DNA of 34,527 bases from an uncultured Collinsella sp. (GTDB taxonomy: Bacteria > Actinomycetota > Coriobacteriia > Coriobacteriales > Coriobacteriaceae): the NCBI GenBank assembly GCA_902493915.1, contig CABUQY010000007.1:1-34527 (forward strand). Reading direction: 5' to 3'. The notes under the pieces were generated by a model. It did not search any database. It was not told the DNA's origin and saw only the letters and a program-made list of their open reading frames with translations. Shown here one piece after another: positions 9,505 to 16,919 of this stretch. Positions within the stretch are counted from its first letter, which is position 1; each line of letters begins with the position of its first letter. Both the position numbers and the translations under genes were made by a program.

Positions 9505-10347
9505 ATGTCCGCCCGTAAAGCTCGCACGGAGGCGGCTGCCGCTGGCGCCGCCCCCGTTGACTCCAAGGAGAAGGACGTGAAGATTCCCGTAGAGACTGTC
9601 GACGATACCGAGGCCAATGAGGCCGAGGCCGCCGAGGCTGCCGAGAACCAGGTAGAGGATTCCAACAAGGAGGCGACGATGACCGAGGACGAGATGGTGG
9701 AAGCCGCTATCCGCGCCGGTGAGGAAGCCGCCGACAACGACTTTAAGCTCAAGTTCGAGCAGGCTCAGAAGGAGCTTGCCGATGTGCGCAGCGAGCTCGA
9801 GGCTGCGGCTGAGGCTCAGAAGGCCGCCGAGGACAAGGCAAAGGACGCCACCGAGCGCACCGCCCGTCTGCAGGCCGACTGGGAGAACTTCCGCCGCCGC
9901 ACCGCCAACGAGCGTCTCGCCGAGCGCGAGCGCGCGACCGAGAAGCTCGTCACCGCGCTGTTGCCGGTGGTCGACGATATCGAGCGTGCAATCGACCATG
10001 CGCGCAGCCAGGAGCTTTCCGACGACTTTAAGCAGTTCGTCGACGGCGTTGACGCGGTGCATGCCAAGCTGCTCGGCGTGTTTGCGCACGAGGGCGTTGA
10101 GCCCATCGACCCCAAGGGCGAGGCGTTCGACCCGCTCGAGCACCAGGCCGTGGGACGTGTCGAGGACGCCGCTCAGTACGACGAGACCGTCAACGACGTG
10201 TACCAGAAGGGCTACCGCATGGCGGACCGCATCCTGCGCTCCGCGATGGTGACGGTGACCTACGGTGGCGAGAAGCGCCCCGCACCGGAGCCCGAAGCGG
10301 CGCCCGAGGATGCTGCGGCCGACACGGCCGAGAGCACCGAGGAGTAA
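9505..10347 (+). CDS. grpE: Nucleotide exchange factor GrpE
   Basis: GrpE releases ADP from DnaK. The conserved part includes LQADWENFRRRTANERLAERERATEKLVTALLPVVDDIERAI, followed by the beta-wing region (EAFDPLEHQAVGRV, GYRMADRILRSAMVTV). The start at 9505 is two bases after the dnaK stop and gives 280 residues, with an N-terminal 58-residue low-complexity acidic/Ala stretch. An internal in-frame ATG at 9679 has a much better ribosome binding site (AAGGAGG five bases upstream) and would give 222 residues, closer to the family's usual length. Either or both starts may be used. An acidic, Glu/Ala-rich helix precedes the dimer domain. A hairpin follows the stop. Confidence 0.95.
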   Translation: MSARKARTEAAAAGAAPVDSKEKDVKIPVETVDDTEANEAEAAEAAENQVEDSNKEATMTEDEMVEAAIRAGEEAADNDFKLKFEQAQKELADVRSELEAAAEAQKAAEDKAKDATERTARLQADWENFRRRTANERLAERERATEKLVTALLPVVDDIERAIDHARSQELSDDFKQFVDGVDAVHAKLLGVFAHEGVEPIDPKGEAFDPLEHQAVGRVEDAAQYDETVNDVYQKGYRMADRILRSAMVTVTYGGEKRPAPEPEAAPEDAAADTAESTEE

Positions 10348-10352
10348 TTGAG

Positions 10353-10386
10353 AAGGGCCCCGGGGCAACACCCGGGGCCCTTTCTG
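10353..10386 (+). terminator. Hairpin between grpE and dnaJ
   Basis: A perfect 12-bp GC-rich stem (10353-10364 with 10371-10382) with a six-base loop is followed only by TTTCT. The short T-run suggests attenuation or mRNA processing between dnaK-grpE and dnaJ-hspR, not full termination. Confidence 0.65.
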
Positions 10387-10455
10387 GCCTAGTGCCATAT
10401 GAAAGCATGAGCCGTTGTCCACGGGGACGGCGGATGAAACAGGAGAGGAGCTACG

Positions 10456-11421
10456 ATGGCTGCAGGCAAAACCTTCTATGACATCCTGGGCGTATCCAAG
10501 AGCGCCTCCGACAAAGAGATCAAGAGCGCGTTCCGTAAGCTCGCGCAAAAATATCACCCCGATGCCGGCGGCGACGAGGCCAAGTTTAAGGAGATCAGCG
10601 AGGCCTACGAGACGCTTTCGGACGAGAAGAAGCGCAAAGAGTACGATCAGATGCTCATGTTCGGCGGCATGCCGGGCGCGGGCGGTGCGTATGGCGGCGG
10701 CTACGGTGCCGGTGCCGGAGCGAGCGGCTGGGGCGATATCTTCGATAGCATCTTTAGCGGCAACGGCGCCTGGGGTAGCGATTGGGGCTCGGGCTTTGCC
10801 GGGGCCGCGGGCGCTGCGGGTGCCGGCGCAGGTCGCAACCGCGCGCGCAAGGGCGGCGACCTGTCGCTGACCGTTGACGTGACGGCCGAGGACGCGTTCC
10901 GCGGCGTGACGCACAAGGTCACCTACCGCATTCCCTCGACGGGCGAACAGCAGACCATTACGGTCTCGGTGCCCGCGGGTGCCGTAGATGGCGGCAAGCT
11001 GCGCTACAAGCGCCGCGGCGAGTACGGCGTTGCCGGAGGCGAGCGCGGCGACCTGGTCGTGACCACGCACGTGGAGGAGCACCCGCTGTTTAAGCGCAAG
11101 GGCGCCGATGTGACCATGGAGGTGCCGATCTCGGTCTACGAGGCGGCGCTCGGCTGCACGGTGGATGTGCCCACGCCCGGCGGCGCGACGGTCCGCCTGA
11201 AGGTGCCCGCGGGTACCCAGACGGGCAAGAAGTTCCGCTTTAAGGAAATGGGCGCGCCCGATGTTAAGCATCGCGGGCGCACGGGTGCGTTGCTCGTCGA
11301 GATCAAGGTGCAGGTCCCCACAAGCCTGTCCGACGACGAGCGCGATGCCATGACCAAGCTGCGCGACGCCGACACGCGCGACTATCGCGAGAAGGTCAAC
11401 CGTTACAAGGCGACGTACTAG
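10456..11421 (+). CDS. dnaJ: DnaJ-family co-chaperone without zinc finger
   Basis: This 321-residue Hsp40 has a J domain (about 4-70) with the catalytic HPD at 34-36, which stimulates DnaK's ATPase. A Gly/Ala-rich linker (about 72-130) follows, then the two beta-barrel C-terminal substrate-binding domains (about 137-310). The four CxxCxGxG zinc repeats of classical DnaJ are absent, so it is a class B (CbpA-like) protein although it sits in the main heat-shock cluster. AGGAGAGGAGCTACG lies just before the ATG. hspR begins 73 bases after its stop, so the two are probably co-transcribed. Confidence 0.93.
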   Translation: MAAGKTFYDILGVSKSASDKEIKSAFRKLAQKYHPDAGGDEAKFKEISEAYETLSDEKKRKEYDQMLMFGGMPGAGGAYGGGYGAGAGASGWGDIFDSIFSGNGAWGSDWGSGFAGAAGAAGAGAGRNRARKGGDLSLTVDVTAEDAFRGVTHKVTYRIPSTGEQQTITVSVPAGAVDGGKLRYKRRGEYGVAGGERGDLVVTTHVEEHPLFKRKGADVTMEVPISVYEAALGCTVDVPTPGGATVRLKVPAGTQTGKKFRFKEMGAPDVKHRGRTGALLVEIKVQVPTSLSDDERDAMTKLRDADTRDYREKVNRYKATY

Positions 11422-11494
11422 CTTGGTTGCGCGGCTTGCGGTTTGGTCGCAGGCTTATGATGGAGATGTGCGAGACGGAAAGGGGTCAGGTAGC

Positions 11495-11911
11495 ATGGCC
11501 GAGGACAATAGGAACAAACCGCTGTACATGATCAGCGTGGCGGCCGAGCTGACCGGCATGCACCCGCAGACTCTGCGCGTCTACGAGTCCAAGGGCCTGG
11601 TGAACCCCCAGCGCTCGGGCGGCAACACGCGTCTGTACTCGCGTGCCGATATCGAGCGCCTGGAGCTCATCAACCAGTTGACCGACGAGGGCATTAACCT
11701 TGCCGGCGTGGTGCGCATCCTCGATATGAAGGAGCGTGCCGAGGAACGTGAGCGCGAGAACGAGAAGCTCCGCGCCCGCGTGCGTCAGCTCGAGGAAGAG
11801 CTGCACGAGTACAAGATGCAGAAGAAGATCACCGCCCTGGCCCCGCGCGATGGCTCGGTTAACCCCGAACAGGTCATGCGCAAGCTGCTGGGCGCGGGGA
11901 CCGATTTGTAG
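11495..11911 (+). CDS. hspR: Heat-shock repressor HspR (MerR family)
   Basis: This 138-residue MerR-type regulator has a winged helix-turn-helix (PLYMISVAAELTGMHPQTLRVYESKGLVNPQRSGGNTRLYS is the usual HspR reading, here residues 8-49) followed by a helical coiled-coil dimerisation segment (about 75-110). HspR represses dnaK-type operons and clpB in actinobacteria and is freed when DnaK is drawn away by unfolded protein. The ATG at 11495 is chosen because AAAGGGGTCAGG lies upstream and the protein then begins as family members do. Its gene order after dnaK-grpE-dnaJ and the shared dyads before dnaK and clpB support the role. Confidence 0.94.
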   Translation: MAEDNRNKPLYMISVAAELTGMHPQTLRVYESKGLVNPQRSGGNTRLYSRADIERLELINQLTDEGINLAGVVRILDMKERAEERERENEKLRARVRQLEEELHEYKMQKKITALAPRDGSVNPEQVMRKLLGAGTDL

Positions 11912-11950
11912 TTACGCGGGCCGCATTCGGACAATCTGGCATTCAACTTC

Positions 11951-12037
11951 ATGATCCCTTGGGGACGGAGGAAAACGGATCACTGGGTCAGGCCGACCCC
12001 CTCAGTGATCCGTTTTCCTCCGTCCCCAAGGGATCAT
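11951..12037. repeat. Perfect 35-bp inverted repeat (87-bp palindromic element)
   Basis: The arms 11951-11985 and 12003-12037 are exact reverse complements over 35 bases. They flank a 17-base centre that can add a further short GGGTC/GACCC stem. The arms contain GGGGACGGAGGAAAACGG. A TTTT follows the right arm, so it can act as the hspR terminator. The perfect arms suggest recent arrival or gene conversion. It occupies the 273-bp gap before the hydratase gene. Confidence 0.85.
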
Positions 12038-12184
12038 TTTGCCGGCTCACACTGGGCTCGTCCTTTACTTTACCGAGATAAAGTGAATGCGCAGATTCGT
12101 AACCCACTCGCAACCGTTCTATGGCACGATATTGAACGAATGTATGCTATGCGCCCAAATCTTTTGGGCAGAGTGGGAGACAGT

Positions 12185-14485
12185 ATGGTCAAGCTGTACG
12201 AGGACGGCATCTACCTGCGCGGTGGCAGCGAGGTTGTGCCTGCGGCCGAAGCTGCTGAGCGCGGCATTGCGCAGACGCCCGAGGATGCCAAGCGCGGCAC
12301 CATCGCTTATTCGATTCTTCAGGCACATAACACGTCGGGCGACCCCGAGGCGCTCAAGATTCGCTTCGACGCCATGGCGAGCCACGACATCACCTTTGTC
12401 GGCATCATCCAGACGGCGCGCGCTTCGGGCATGGAGCAGTTCCCGTTGCCCTACGTGCTCACCAACTGCCACAACTCGCTGTGTGCCGTGGGCGGCACCA
12501 TCAACGAGGACGACCACGTCTTCGGCCTCTCGGCTGCCAAAAAGTACGGCGGTATCTTCGTCCCGCCCCACATCGCGGTCATTCACTCCTTTATGCGTGA
12601 GAACTTCGCCGGCTGCGGCAAGATGATCTTGGGTTCCGACTCGCACACCCGCTACGGCGCCCTGGGCACCATGGCCGTGGGCGAGGGCGGCGGCGAGCTG
12701 GCCAAGCAGCTGCTGCGCGACACCTACGATGTCGCCTATCCCGGCGTCGTGGCCATCTACCTCACGGGCGCCCCGCGCCCCGGCGTCGGCCCGCACGATG
12801 TGGCGCTCGCCATCATCCGCGCCGTCTTTGCCAAGGGCTACGTCAAGAACAAGGTTATGGAGTTCGTGGGCCCCGGCATCGCGAGCATGACGACCGACTA
12901 CCGCAACGGCGTCGATGTCATGACCACCGAGACCACCTGCCTCTCCTCCATTTGGGCTACCGACGAGGACACGCACACGTTTTTGACCATGCACGGTCGC
13001 GGCGACGACTATCGCGAGCTCAAGCCCGCCGATGTCGCCTACTACGACGGCTGTGTCGAGGTCGACCTGTCGAGCATCAAGCCCATGATCGCCCTGCCGT
13101 TCCATCCTTCCAACGGCTTTGAGATCGACGAACTCAACGAGAACCTCGAGGACATCCTGCACGAGGTCGAGCTCGAGGCAGCCAAGATCGGCGAGGGCAA
13201 GACGCACTTTAGCCTGCTCGACAAGATCGTCGACGGCAAGCTGCACGTGCAGCAGGGCGTTATCGCCGGCTGCTCGGGCGGCAACTACGACTCCGTGGTG
13301 CAGGCGGCCCGCGTACTCAAGGGCGCCAACACCGGCTGCGGCGAGTTCTCGCTGTCGGTCTATCCCACGAGCCAGCCCGTGGCGCTCGAACTTACGCGTC
13401 GTGGTTACATCTACGACCTCATGGAGGCCGGTGCGATCGTGCGCACGGCGTTCTGCGGCCCGTGCTTCGGCGCCGGCGACACGCCCGCCAACAACGGCCT
13501 TTCGATCCGCCACACCACGCGCAACTTCCCCAATCGCGAGGGTTCCAAGCCGGGCAACGGCCAGCTGAGCGCCGTGGCCCTGATGGACGCCCGCTCCATT
13601 GCGGCGACGGCGGCCAACGGCGGCATCCTGACGCCGGCGACCGACCTGCCCGAGGAGACCTGGGACGAGGCCTGCGAGTACACCTTCGACGACGCGCCGT
13701 ACAAAAAGCGCGTGTACTGGGGCTTTGGCAAGGCGGAGCCTGCCGACGAGCTGGTCGAAGGCCCCAACATCAAGCCGTGGCCCGCGATGGAGCCGCTCGG
13801 CGACGATATCCTGCTCAAGGCATGCTCCAAGATCATGGACCCGGTCACCACGACCGACGAGCTCATTCCCTCGGGCGAGACGAGCTCCTTCCGCTCCAAC
13901 CCGCTCGGCCTGGCCGAGTTTACGCTCAGCCGTCGCGACCCTGCCTATGTGGGCCGCTCCAAGGAGGTCGACGCCGTGGAGAAGCGCCGCGTTGCCGGTG
14001 AGGCAGCGGGTGATCTGACCGCGCTCGATGCCGAGCTTGCCGGTGTGTTTGAGGCACTGGCCGGCGCGGGTGTCGCGGCCGATGCCAAGGCTACCGAGTT
14101 TGGCTCCATGATCTATGCCAAGAAGCCCGGCGACGGTTCTGCCCGCGAGCAGGCCGCGAGCTGCCAGCGCGTGATCGGCGGTCTGGCCAACATCGTCCAC
14201 GAGTACGCCACCAAGCGCTATCGCTCCAACGTCATGAACTGGGGCATGGTGCCCTTCCAGATGGAGGCCGAGCCCAACTTTGAGGTGGGCGACTATGTCT
14301 TCGTACCGGGTATCCGTGCTGCGCTCGATGGCGACCTGCAGAACATCGCCGCCTACGTGGTGCGTGCCGACGGTGCGGTTGAGCAGATTGAGCTCTACAT
14401 CGCCGACATGACGGCCGAGGAGCGCGCCATCGTCAAGGCCGGCTGCCTGATCAACTACAACAAGTTCAAGGCCGCTGCCGAGTAA
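12185..14485 (+). CDS. Aconitase-family hydratase, YbhJ-like
   Basis: A 766-residue member of the aconitase superfamily, which uses a [4Fe-4S] cluster to hydrate or isomerise hydroxy-acids. Candidate cluster cysteines lie in ETTCLSS, AGCSGGNYDS (equivalent to the aconitase GSCTNS site) and FCGPCFGAGDTPANNG. The first domain has LTNCHNSLCAVGGT and GSDSHTRYGALGTMAVGEGG; the C-terminal swivel domain includes YRSNVMNWGMVPFQ. Overall it resembles the YbhJ type, whose substrate is unclear, more than AcnA or AcnB. The ATG at 12185 is chosen because GTGGGAGA precedes it and MVKLYEDGIYLRGG begins the conserved region; the 78 codons upstream run through the palindromic element. It appears monocistronic. 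No other TCA-cycle gene is in the window. Confidence 0.85.
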   Translation: MVKLYEDGIYLRGGSEVVPAAEAAERGIAQTPEDAKRGTIAYSILQAHNTSGDPEALKIRFDAMASHDITFVGIIQTARASGMEQFPLPYVLTNCHNSLCAVGGTINEDDHVFGLSAAKKYGGIFVPPHIAVIHSFMRENFAGCGKMILGSDSHTRYGALGTMAVGEGGGELAKQLLRDTYDVAYPGVVAIYLTGAPRPGVGPHDVALAIIRAVFAKGYVKNKVMEFVGPGIASMTTDYRNGVDVMTTETTCLSSIWATDEDTHTFLTMHGRGDDYRELKPADVAYYDGCVEVDLSSIKPMIALPFHPSNGFEIDELNENLEDILHEVELEAAKIGEGKTHFSLLDKIVDGKLHVQQGVIAGCSGGNYDSVVQAARVLKGANTGCGEFSLSVYPTSQPVALELTRRGYIYDLMEAGAIVRTAFCGPCFGAGDTPANNGLSIRHTTRNFPNREGSKPGNGQLSAVALMDARSIAATAANGGILTPATDLPEETWDEACEYTFDDAPYKKRVYWGFGKAEPADELVEGPNIKPWPAMEPLGDDILLKACSKIMDPVTTTDELIPSGETSSFRSNPLGLAEFTLSRRDPAYVGRSKEVDAVEKRRVAGEAAGDLTALDAELAGVFEALAGAGVAADAKATEFGSMIYAKKPGDGSAREQAASCQRVIGGLANIVHEYATKRYRSNVMNWGMVPFQMEAEPNFEVGDYVFVPGIRAALDGDLQNIAAYVVRADGAVEQIELYIADMTAEERAIVKAGCLINYNKFKAAAE

Positions 14486-14496
14486 CGTTGCTGTAC

Positions 14497-14568
14497 GCCC
14501 CGGCCACACCTTTCCCTCGTGCTCACGCGCTTCGCGAGGGTCGCCCGAGGGAAAGGTGTGTCCGGGGC
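14497..14568. terminator. Long hairpin after the hydratase gene
   Basis: Two 23-base arms (14497-14519 and 14546-14568) pair with a single mismatch around a 26-base loop. There is no T-run, so it may be another palindromic repeat that also stops transcription. Confidence 0.6.
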
Positions 14569-14605
14569 TACCGCGACGTTCTCGTTGGGCCTTGAGGGAC
14601 GCTAA

Positions 14606-14644
14606 AAACCACCACAATGGGGACAGGCACCTTTGTGGTGGTTT
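14606..14644. repeat. CCACCACAAAGG palindrome, copy 1 (inverted)
   Basis: The arms AAACCACCACAA (14606-14617) and TTGTGGTGGTTT (14633-14644) flank a GGGACAGGCACC-type centre. The centre reads in the opposite orientation to the other three copies. With copy 2 it encloses the 146-bp double hairpin at 14644-14789 in inverted orientation. Confidence 0.8.
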
Positions 14645-14789
14645 CTGTTTGTCTCGATCTGTAACGGGTAGACCCTTATTTGCCGAGTAGTTGTTACAGA
14701 TTTAGATAAACGGGAGCGGCTGAACATTTCATCTCGATCTGTAACATCTGAGGTCAAAAACGGCCGCTAGATGTTACAGATTGAGATGT
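14644..14789. repeat. Double TCTCGATCTGTAAC hairpin element, copy A
   Basis: Two hairpin units of about 55 bases (14652-14706 and 14732-14786) have arms close to TCTCGATCTGTAAC and GTTACAGATTGAGA. The whole block is about 90% identical by eye to 16599-16742, including the unpaired spacer ATAAACGGGAGC. The rest of the 412-bp gap between hydratase and next gene holds only hairpins and the flanking CCACCACAAAGG palindromes. Confidence 0.85.
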
Positions 14790-14809
14790 TGAGTGCTGGC
14801 GCCGAAAAG

Positions 14810-14845
14810 CCACCACAAAGGTGCCTGTCCCTTTCGTAGTGGTGG
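14810..14845. repeat. CCACCACAAAGG palindrome, copy 2
   Basis: CCACCACAAAG (14810-14820) pairs with CTTTCGTAGTGGTGG (14831-14845), with one extra base and one change in the right arm. The centre is GTGCCTGTCC. Confidence 0.75.
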
Positions 14846-14897
14846 GGGGCGAGCTCGATGCTGCCGTGCTCGCTGAACGACATTCTAATGAGCGTCT

Positions 14898-15566
14898 CTA
14901 CAGAATTTCATCTGGGCTGGCGGGTTTGGTTGTTTTGGGGATGCCGAGTTTGGATGACGCGAAATCGTCAACATTGTTCTCAATTCCGTCTTTGGTGTAG
15001 ACAGTGACCATATAGGTGCTGTGTCCGAATTCGCCCTTGTCGCGTGTTGCCCAGGCATCCCAGTAGGCGGCCCTGTTTCGCCCTTTGATTTTTCCGACAC
15101 GGCGGAGTTCTGTTCGCTTTAATTTCTGGTTGCTATAGATGGTTCGACCGGCCTCCTCGGTGAGCCCGCACTGTCCAAGCATCTTGTCGAGGACTTGGTT
15201 CATGTGGCGCTCATCGGTGTTTGGTGCGTAGTCGTAGGCGAGGGTGATGGAGTCGAGTGGCTGGTCGTCGATTAGATAGTTTAGCGCCTGAGGTCCAAGG
15301 CAGAAATAGGGGGAGCATCCGTCGATCTGACCGAGCAGTGGCAACTTTGACTGCCAACTTCCGGTGGGAATTGCATCTTCGTAGAACACACCGCGGCAGA
15401 CAAAGGAGAGCGAGGTGGCACGTGAGCCGGCGTCGATCATCCCGCAAAGATCGAAGGGCGAGGCGATACCAAAAGAAAAGGGCGTGACGACGATAAGGAA
15501 GAGCATCACGATGGGTATGGCGAGAATGGCGATGACGTTGCGACCGGTGGAATGAGACGACTTCAT
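14898..15566 (-). CDS. Unrecognised membrane-anchored exported protein
   Basis: I do not recognise this 222-residue protein. Residues 1-10 are polar and basic; a strongly hydrophobic helix follows (about 12-34, NVIAILAIPIVMLFLIVVTPF), so the remaining 185 residues are probably extracellular and anchored at the N-terminus. The outer part has several cysteines (for instance in DLCGM, FVCRG, DGCSPYFCLG and GQCGL) that could form disulfides, and a Lys/Arg-rich stretch near LKRTELRRVGKIKGRNR. The ATG at 15566 is chosen for its AAGGAG six bases upstream; another ATG lies 6 codons earlier. It is divergent from the next small membrane protein, and palindromic repeats lie on both sides of the pair. 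Confidence 0.75.
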   Translation of the reverse strand: MKSSHSTGRNVIAILAIPIVMLFLIVVTPFSFGIASPFDLCGMIDAGSRATSLSFVCRGVFYEDAIPTGSWQSKLPLLGQIDGCSPYFCLGPQALNYLIDDQPLDSITLAYDYAPNTDERHMNQVLDKMLGQCGLTEEAGRTIYSNQKLKRTELRRVGKIKGRNRAAYWDAWATRDKGEFGHSTYMVTVYTKDGIENNVDDFASSKLGIPKTTKPASPDEIL

Positions 15567-15677
15567 ATGCGCTCCTTGAGCCAAAGAGCTGTTGAGGACA
15601 GATAGAAATAGATATACTCAGATAACAAATTAAGTTTAATCTCATGGCGTGAGATGGTCGACCGTTAGCGTCGAAAC

Positions 15678-15710
15678 CCACCACAAAGGTGTCTGTCTCC
15701 TTTGTGGTGG
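15678..15710. repeat. CCACCACAAAGG palindrome, copy 3
   Basis: CCACCACAAAGG and CCTTTGTGGTGG arms flank a TGTCTGTCT centre. It lies in the 234-bp divergent gap between the two small membrane-protein genes. Confidence 0.8.
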
Positions 15711-15800
15711 TGAGGAGTGGACGGTTTCTTTTGGTGATAGTGTTAGCTGGCGGTATCATTAGGGCAAATGGCGCAGGTTTGCATTGTGAGGTGTTTTGCC

Positions 15801-16472
15801 GTGAGCCGTTCTGCCCGTATTGGATTGATTGTCTTGGCACTTGCGATCGCTGTGGTTGGCGCGGGCGTTGTCGGCATGGCATTTCTACCTGCTGCGGTGA
15901 CGGAGCCGGTGGTTAAGCCTGTGACTCAATCTGTCGAACTTCTGACCGGCGACGACAAGCCCGAGACCATTACCGTTGATTTTGATGAGCAGCCGGCTGC
16001 GCTGGGCATTAGCAATTATCCGCGTATTCAGCTTGGGGCCATGCGCTATACCACGGATACTAGCCTGATCGATAGGGCGTCCGAGCTACTCAAGGGCAAA
16101 ACCTTTAAACGTTGGTACGGATATGCGTCCTATCGGGCAAAAGCAAACGACATGGTTGGCGGATGTTACTCTTCCATCGAGCTGAACACTGCGAACGGCG
16201 CGAAGTTATGTGATGTCTCGTATGATCCGGGCTACGAGGGCAATGAGGGTCCGGGCATCTACATCATGGACGGCGATGCGGCCTATGTCATGGAAGGCGA
16301 CCAGGCCGAGCTCAACGATTTTATGAGCCAGTGTATCCAAGATGCCTATGCACAGACCTGCTTGCCCGATCCGCAGGCCGCACGCGATAGCGGGTCTGCC
16401 CGTACATGGCTCTTCGAGGATGAGATGCCCTGGAGCGGCGAGTCGGGAAGTGCAGAGCCGGAGAAAGAGTAG
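15801..16472 (+). CDS. Unrecognised membrane-anchored exported protein
   Basis: I do not recognise this 223-residue protein. It starts with a short basic segment and one hydrophobic helix (about 7-30, IGLIVLALAIAVVGAGVVGMAFL), then a roughly 190-residue outer region rich in Asp, Glu and Tyr. The outer part has Cys in GGCYSS, KLCDV, SQCIQ and TCLPD, which could form two disulfides. The acidic tail ends GSAEPEKE. The GTG at 15801 is chosen because TGAGGTG lies about 7 bases upstream; an ATG at 15768 (11 codons earlier) is the alternative. It has no clear similarity to the divergent gene at 14898, though size and layout are alike. Confidence 0.72.
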   Translation: MSRSARIGLIVLALAIAVVGAGVVGMAFLPAAVTEPVVKPVTQSVELLTGDDKPETITVDFDEQPAALGISNYPRIQLGAMRYTTDTSLIDRASELLKGKTFKRWYGYASYRAKANDMVGGCYSSIELNTANGAKLCDVSYDPGYEGNEGPGIYIMDGDAAYVMEGDQAELNDFMSQCIQDAYAQTCLPDPQAARDSGSARTWLFEDEMPWSGESGSAEPEKE

Positions 16473-16480
16473 AGACCGCG

Positions 16481-16516
16481 ACCACCACAAAGGTGCCCGT
16501 CCCCTTTGTAGTAGTT
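16481..16516. repeat. CCACCACAAAGG palindrome, copy 4
   Basis: ACCACCACAAAGG pairs with CCTTTGTAGTAGT around TGCCCGTCC. It lies 8 bases after the preceding stop and may act as terminator. It has the same orientation as copies 2 and 3. Confidence 0.75.
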
Positions 16517-16525
16517 CTCGGTTTG

Positions 16526-16578
16526 TCTCGATCTGTAACATCTGGGCCGTTAAAAGTGGGCTTGGTGTTACAGATTTA
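16526..16578. repeat. Single TCTCGATCTGTAAC hairpin unit
   Basis: The left arm TCTCGATCTGTAAC and right arm GTTACAGATTTA enclose a unique loop. It belongs to the same family as the double elements at 14644 and 16599. Confidence 0.75.
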
Positions 16579-16598
16579 TATTTTCGATTCGGGTGTCT

Positions 16599-16742
16599 TC
16601 TGTTTGTCTCGATCTGTAACAGGTGGACCCTTATTTGCCGAGTGGTTGTTATAGATCTAGATAAACGGGAGCTGCTGAACATTTCATCTCGATTTGTAAC
16701 ACCTAGGACCAAAAATGACTGCTAGATGTTACAGATCGAGAC
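16599..16742. repeat. Double TCTCGATCTGTAAC hairpin element, copy B
   Basis: It holds two hairpin units (16607-16661 and 16687-16741) and near-identity to 14644-14789 over the whole length, in the same orientation. Several differences are compensated within stems or fall in loops. The 447-bp gap before clpB holds this element, the two repeats just upstream, and the clpB promoter. Confidence 0.85.
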
Positions 16743-16803
16743 GGTTGGTCGTCGGGGATGCAGCGGGTCGACGTCTCAGTATCCTATCTTTCAATCACTC
16801 AGA

Positions 16804-16839
16804 AAATCTTATATATAGAGACTTAGATTTGTGTATAAG
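16804..16839 (+). promoter_or_regulatory. clpB promoter with HspR-type dyad
   Basis: AAATCTTATAT (16804-16814), six bases, then ACTTAGATTT (16821-16830), followed by the -10-like TATAAG at 16834-16839. Arms and spacing are identical to those before dnaK, while the spacer differs, as expected for a conserved repressor site. Confidence 0.72.
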
Positions 16840-16919
16840 ATCGTACAAAGCTGGCAACAATACTTCTCGAACAACGTGAAGCCGCCCCGTAGGGCGGCCA
16901 CCCCAAGAGAGGTGATTCC

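Noticed and set aside
11951..12184. N-terminal extension of the hydratase
   Set aside because: The 78 extra codons run through a perfect palindrome, have no family similarity, and a good ribosome binding site precedes the ATG at 12185.
14606..16742. CRISPR array
   Set aside because: The repeats are themselves hairpins of 35 and 55 bases, in mixed orientation, irregularly spaced and with conserved inner sequence. There are no regular unique spacers and no cas genes.
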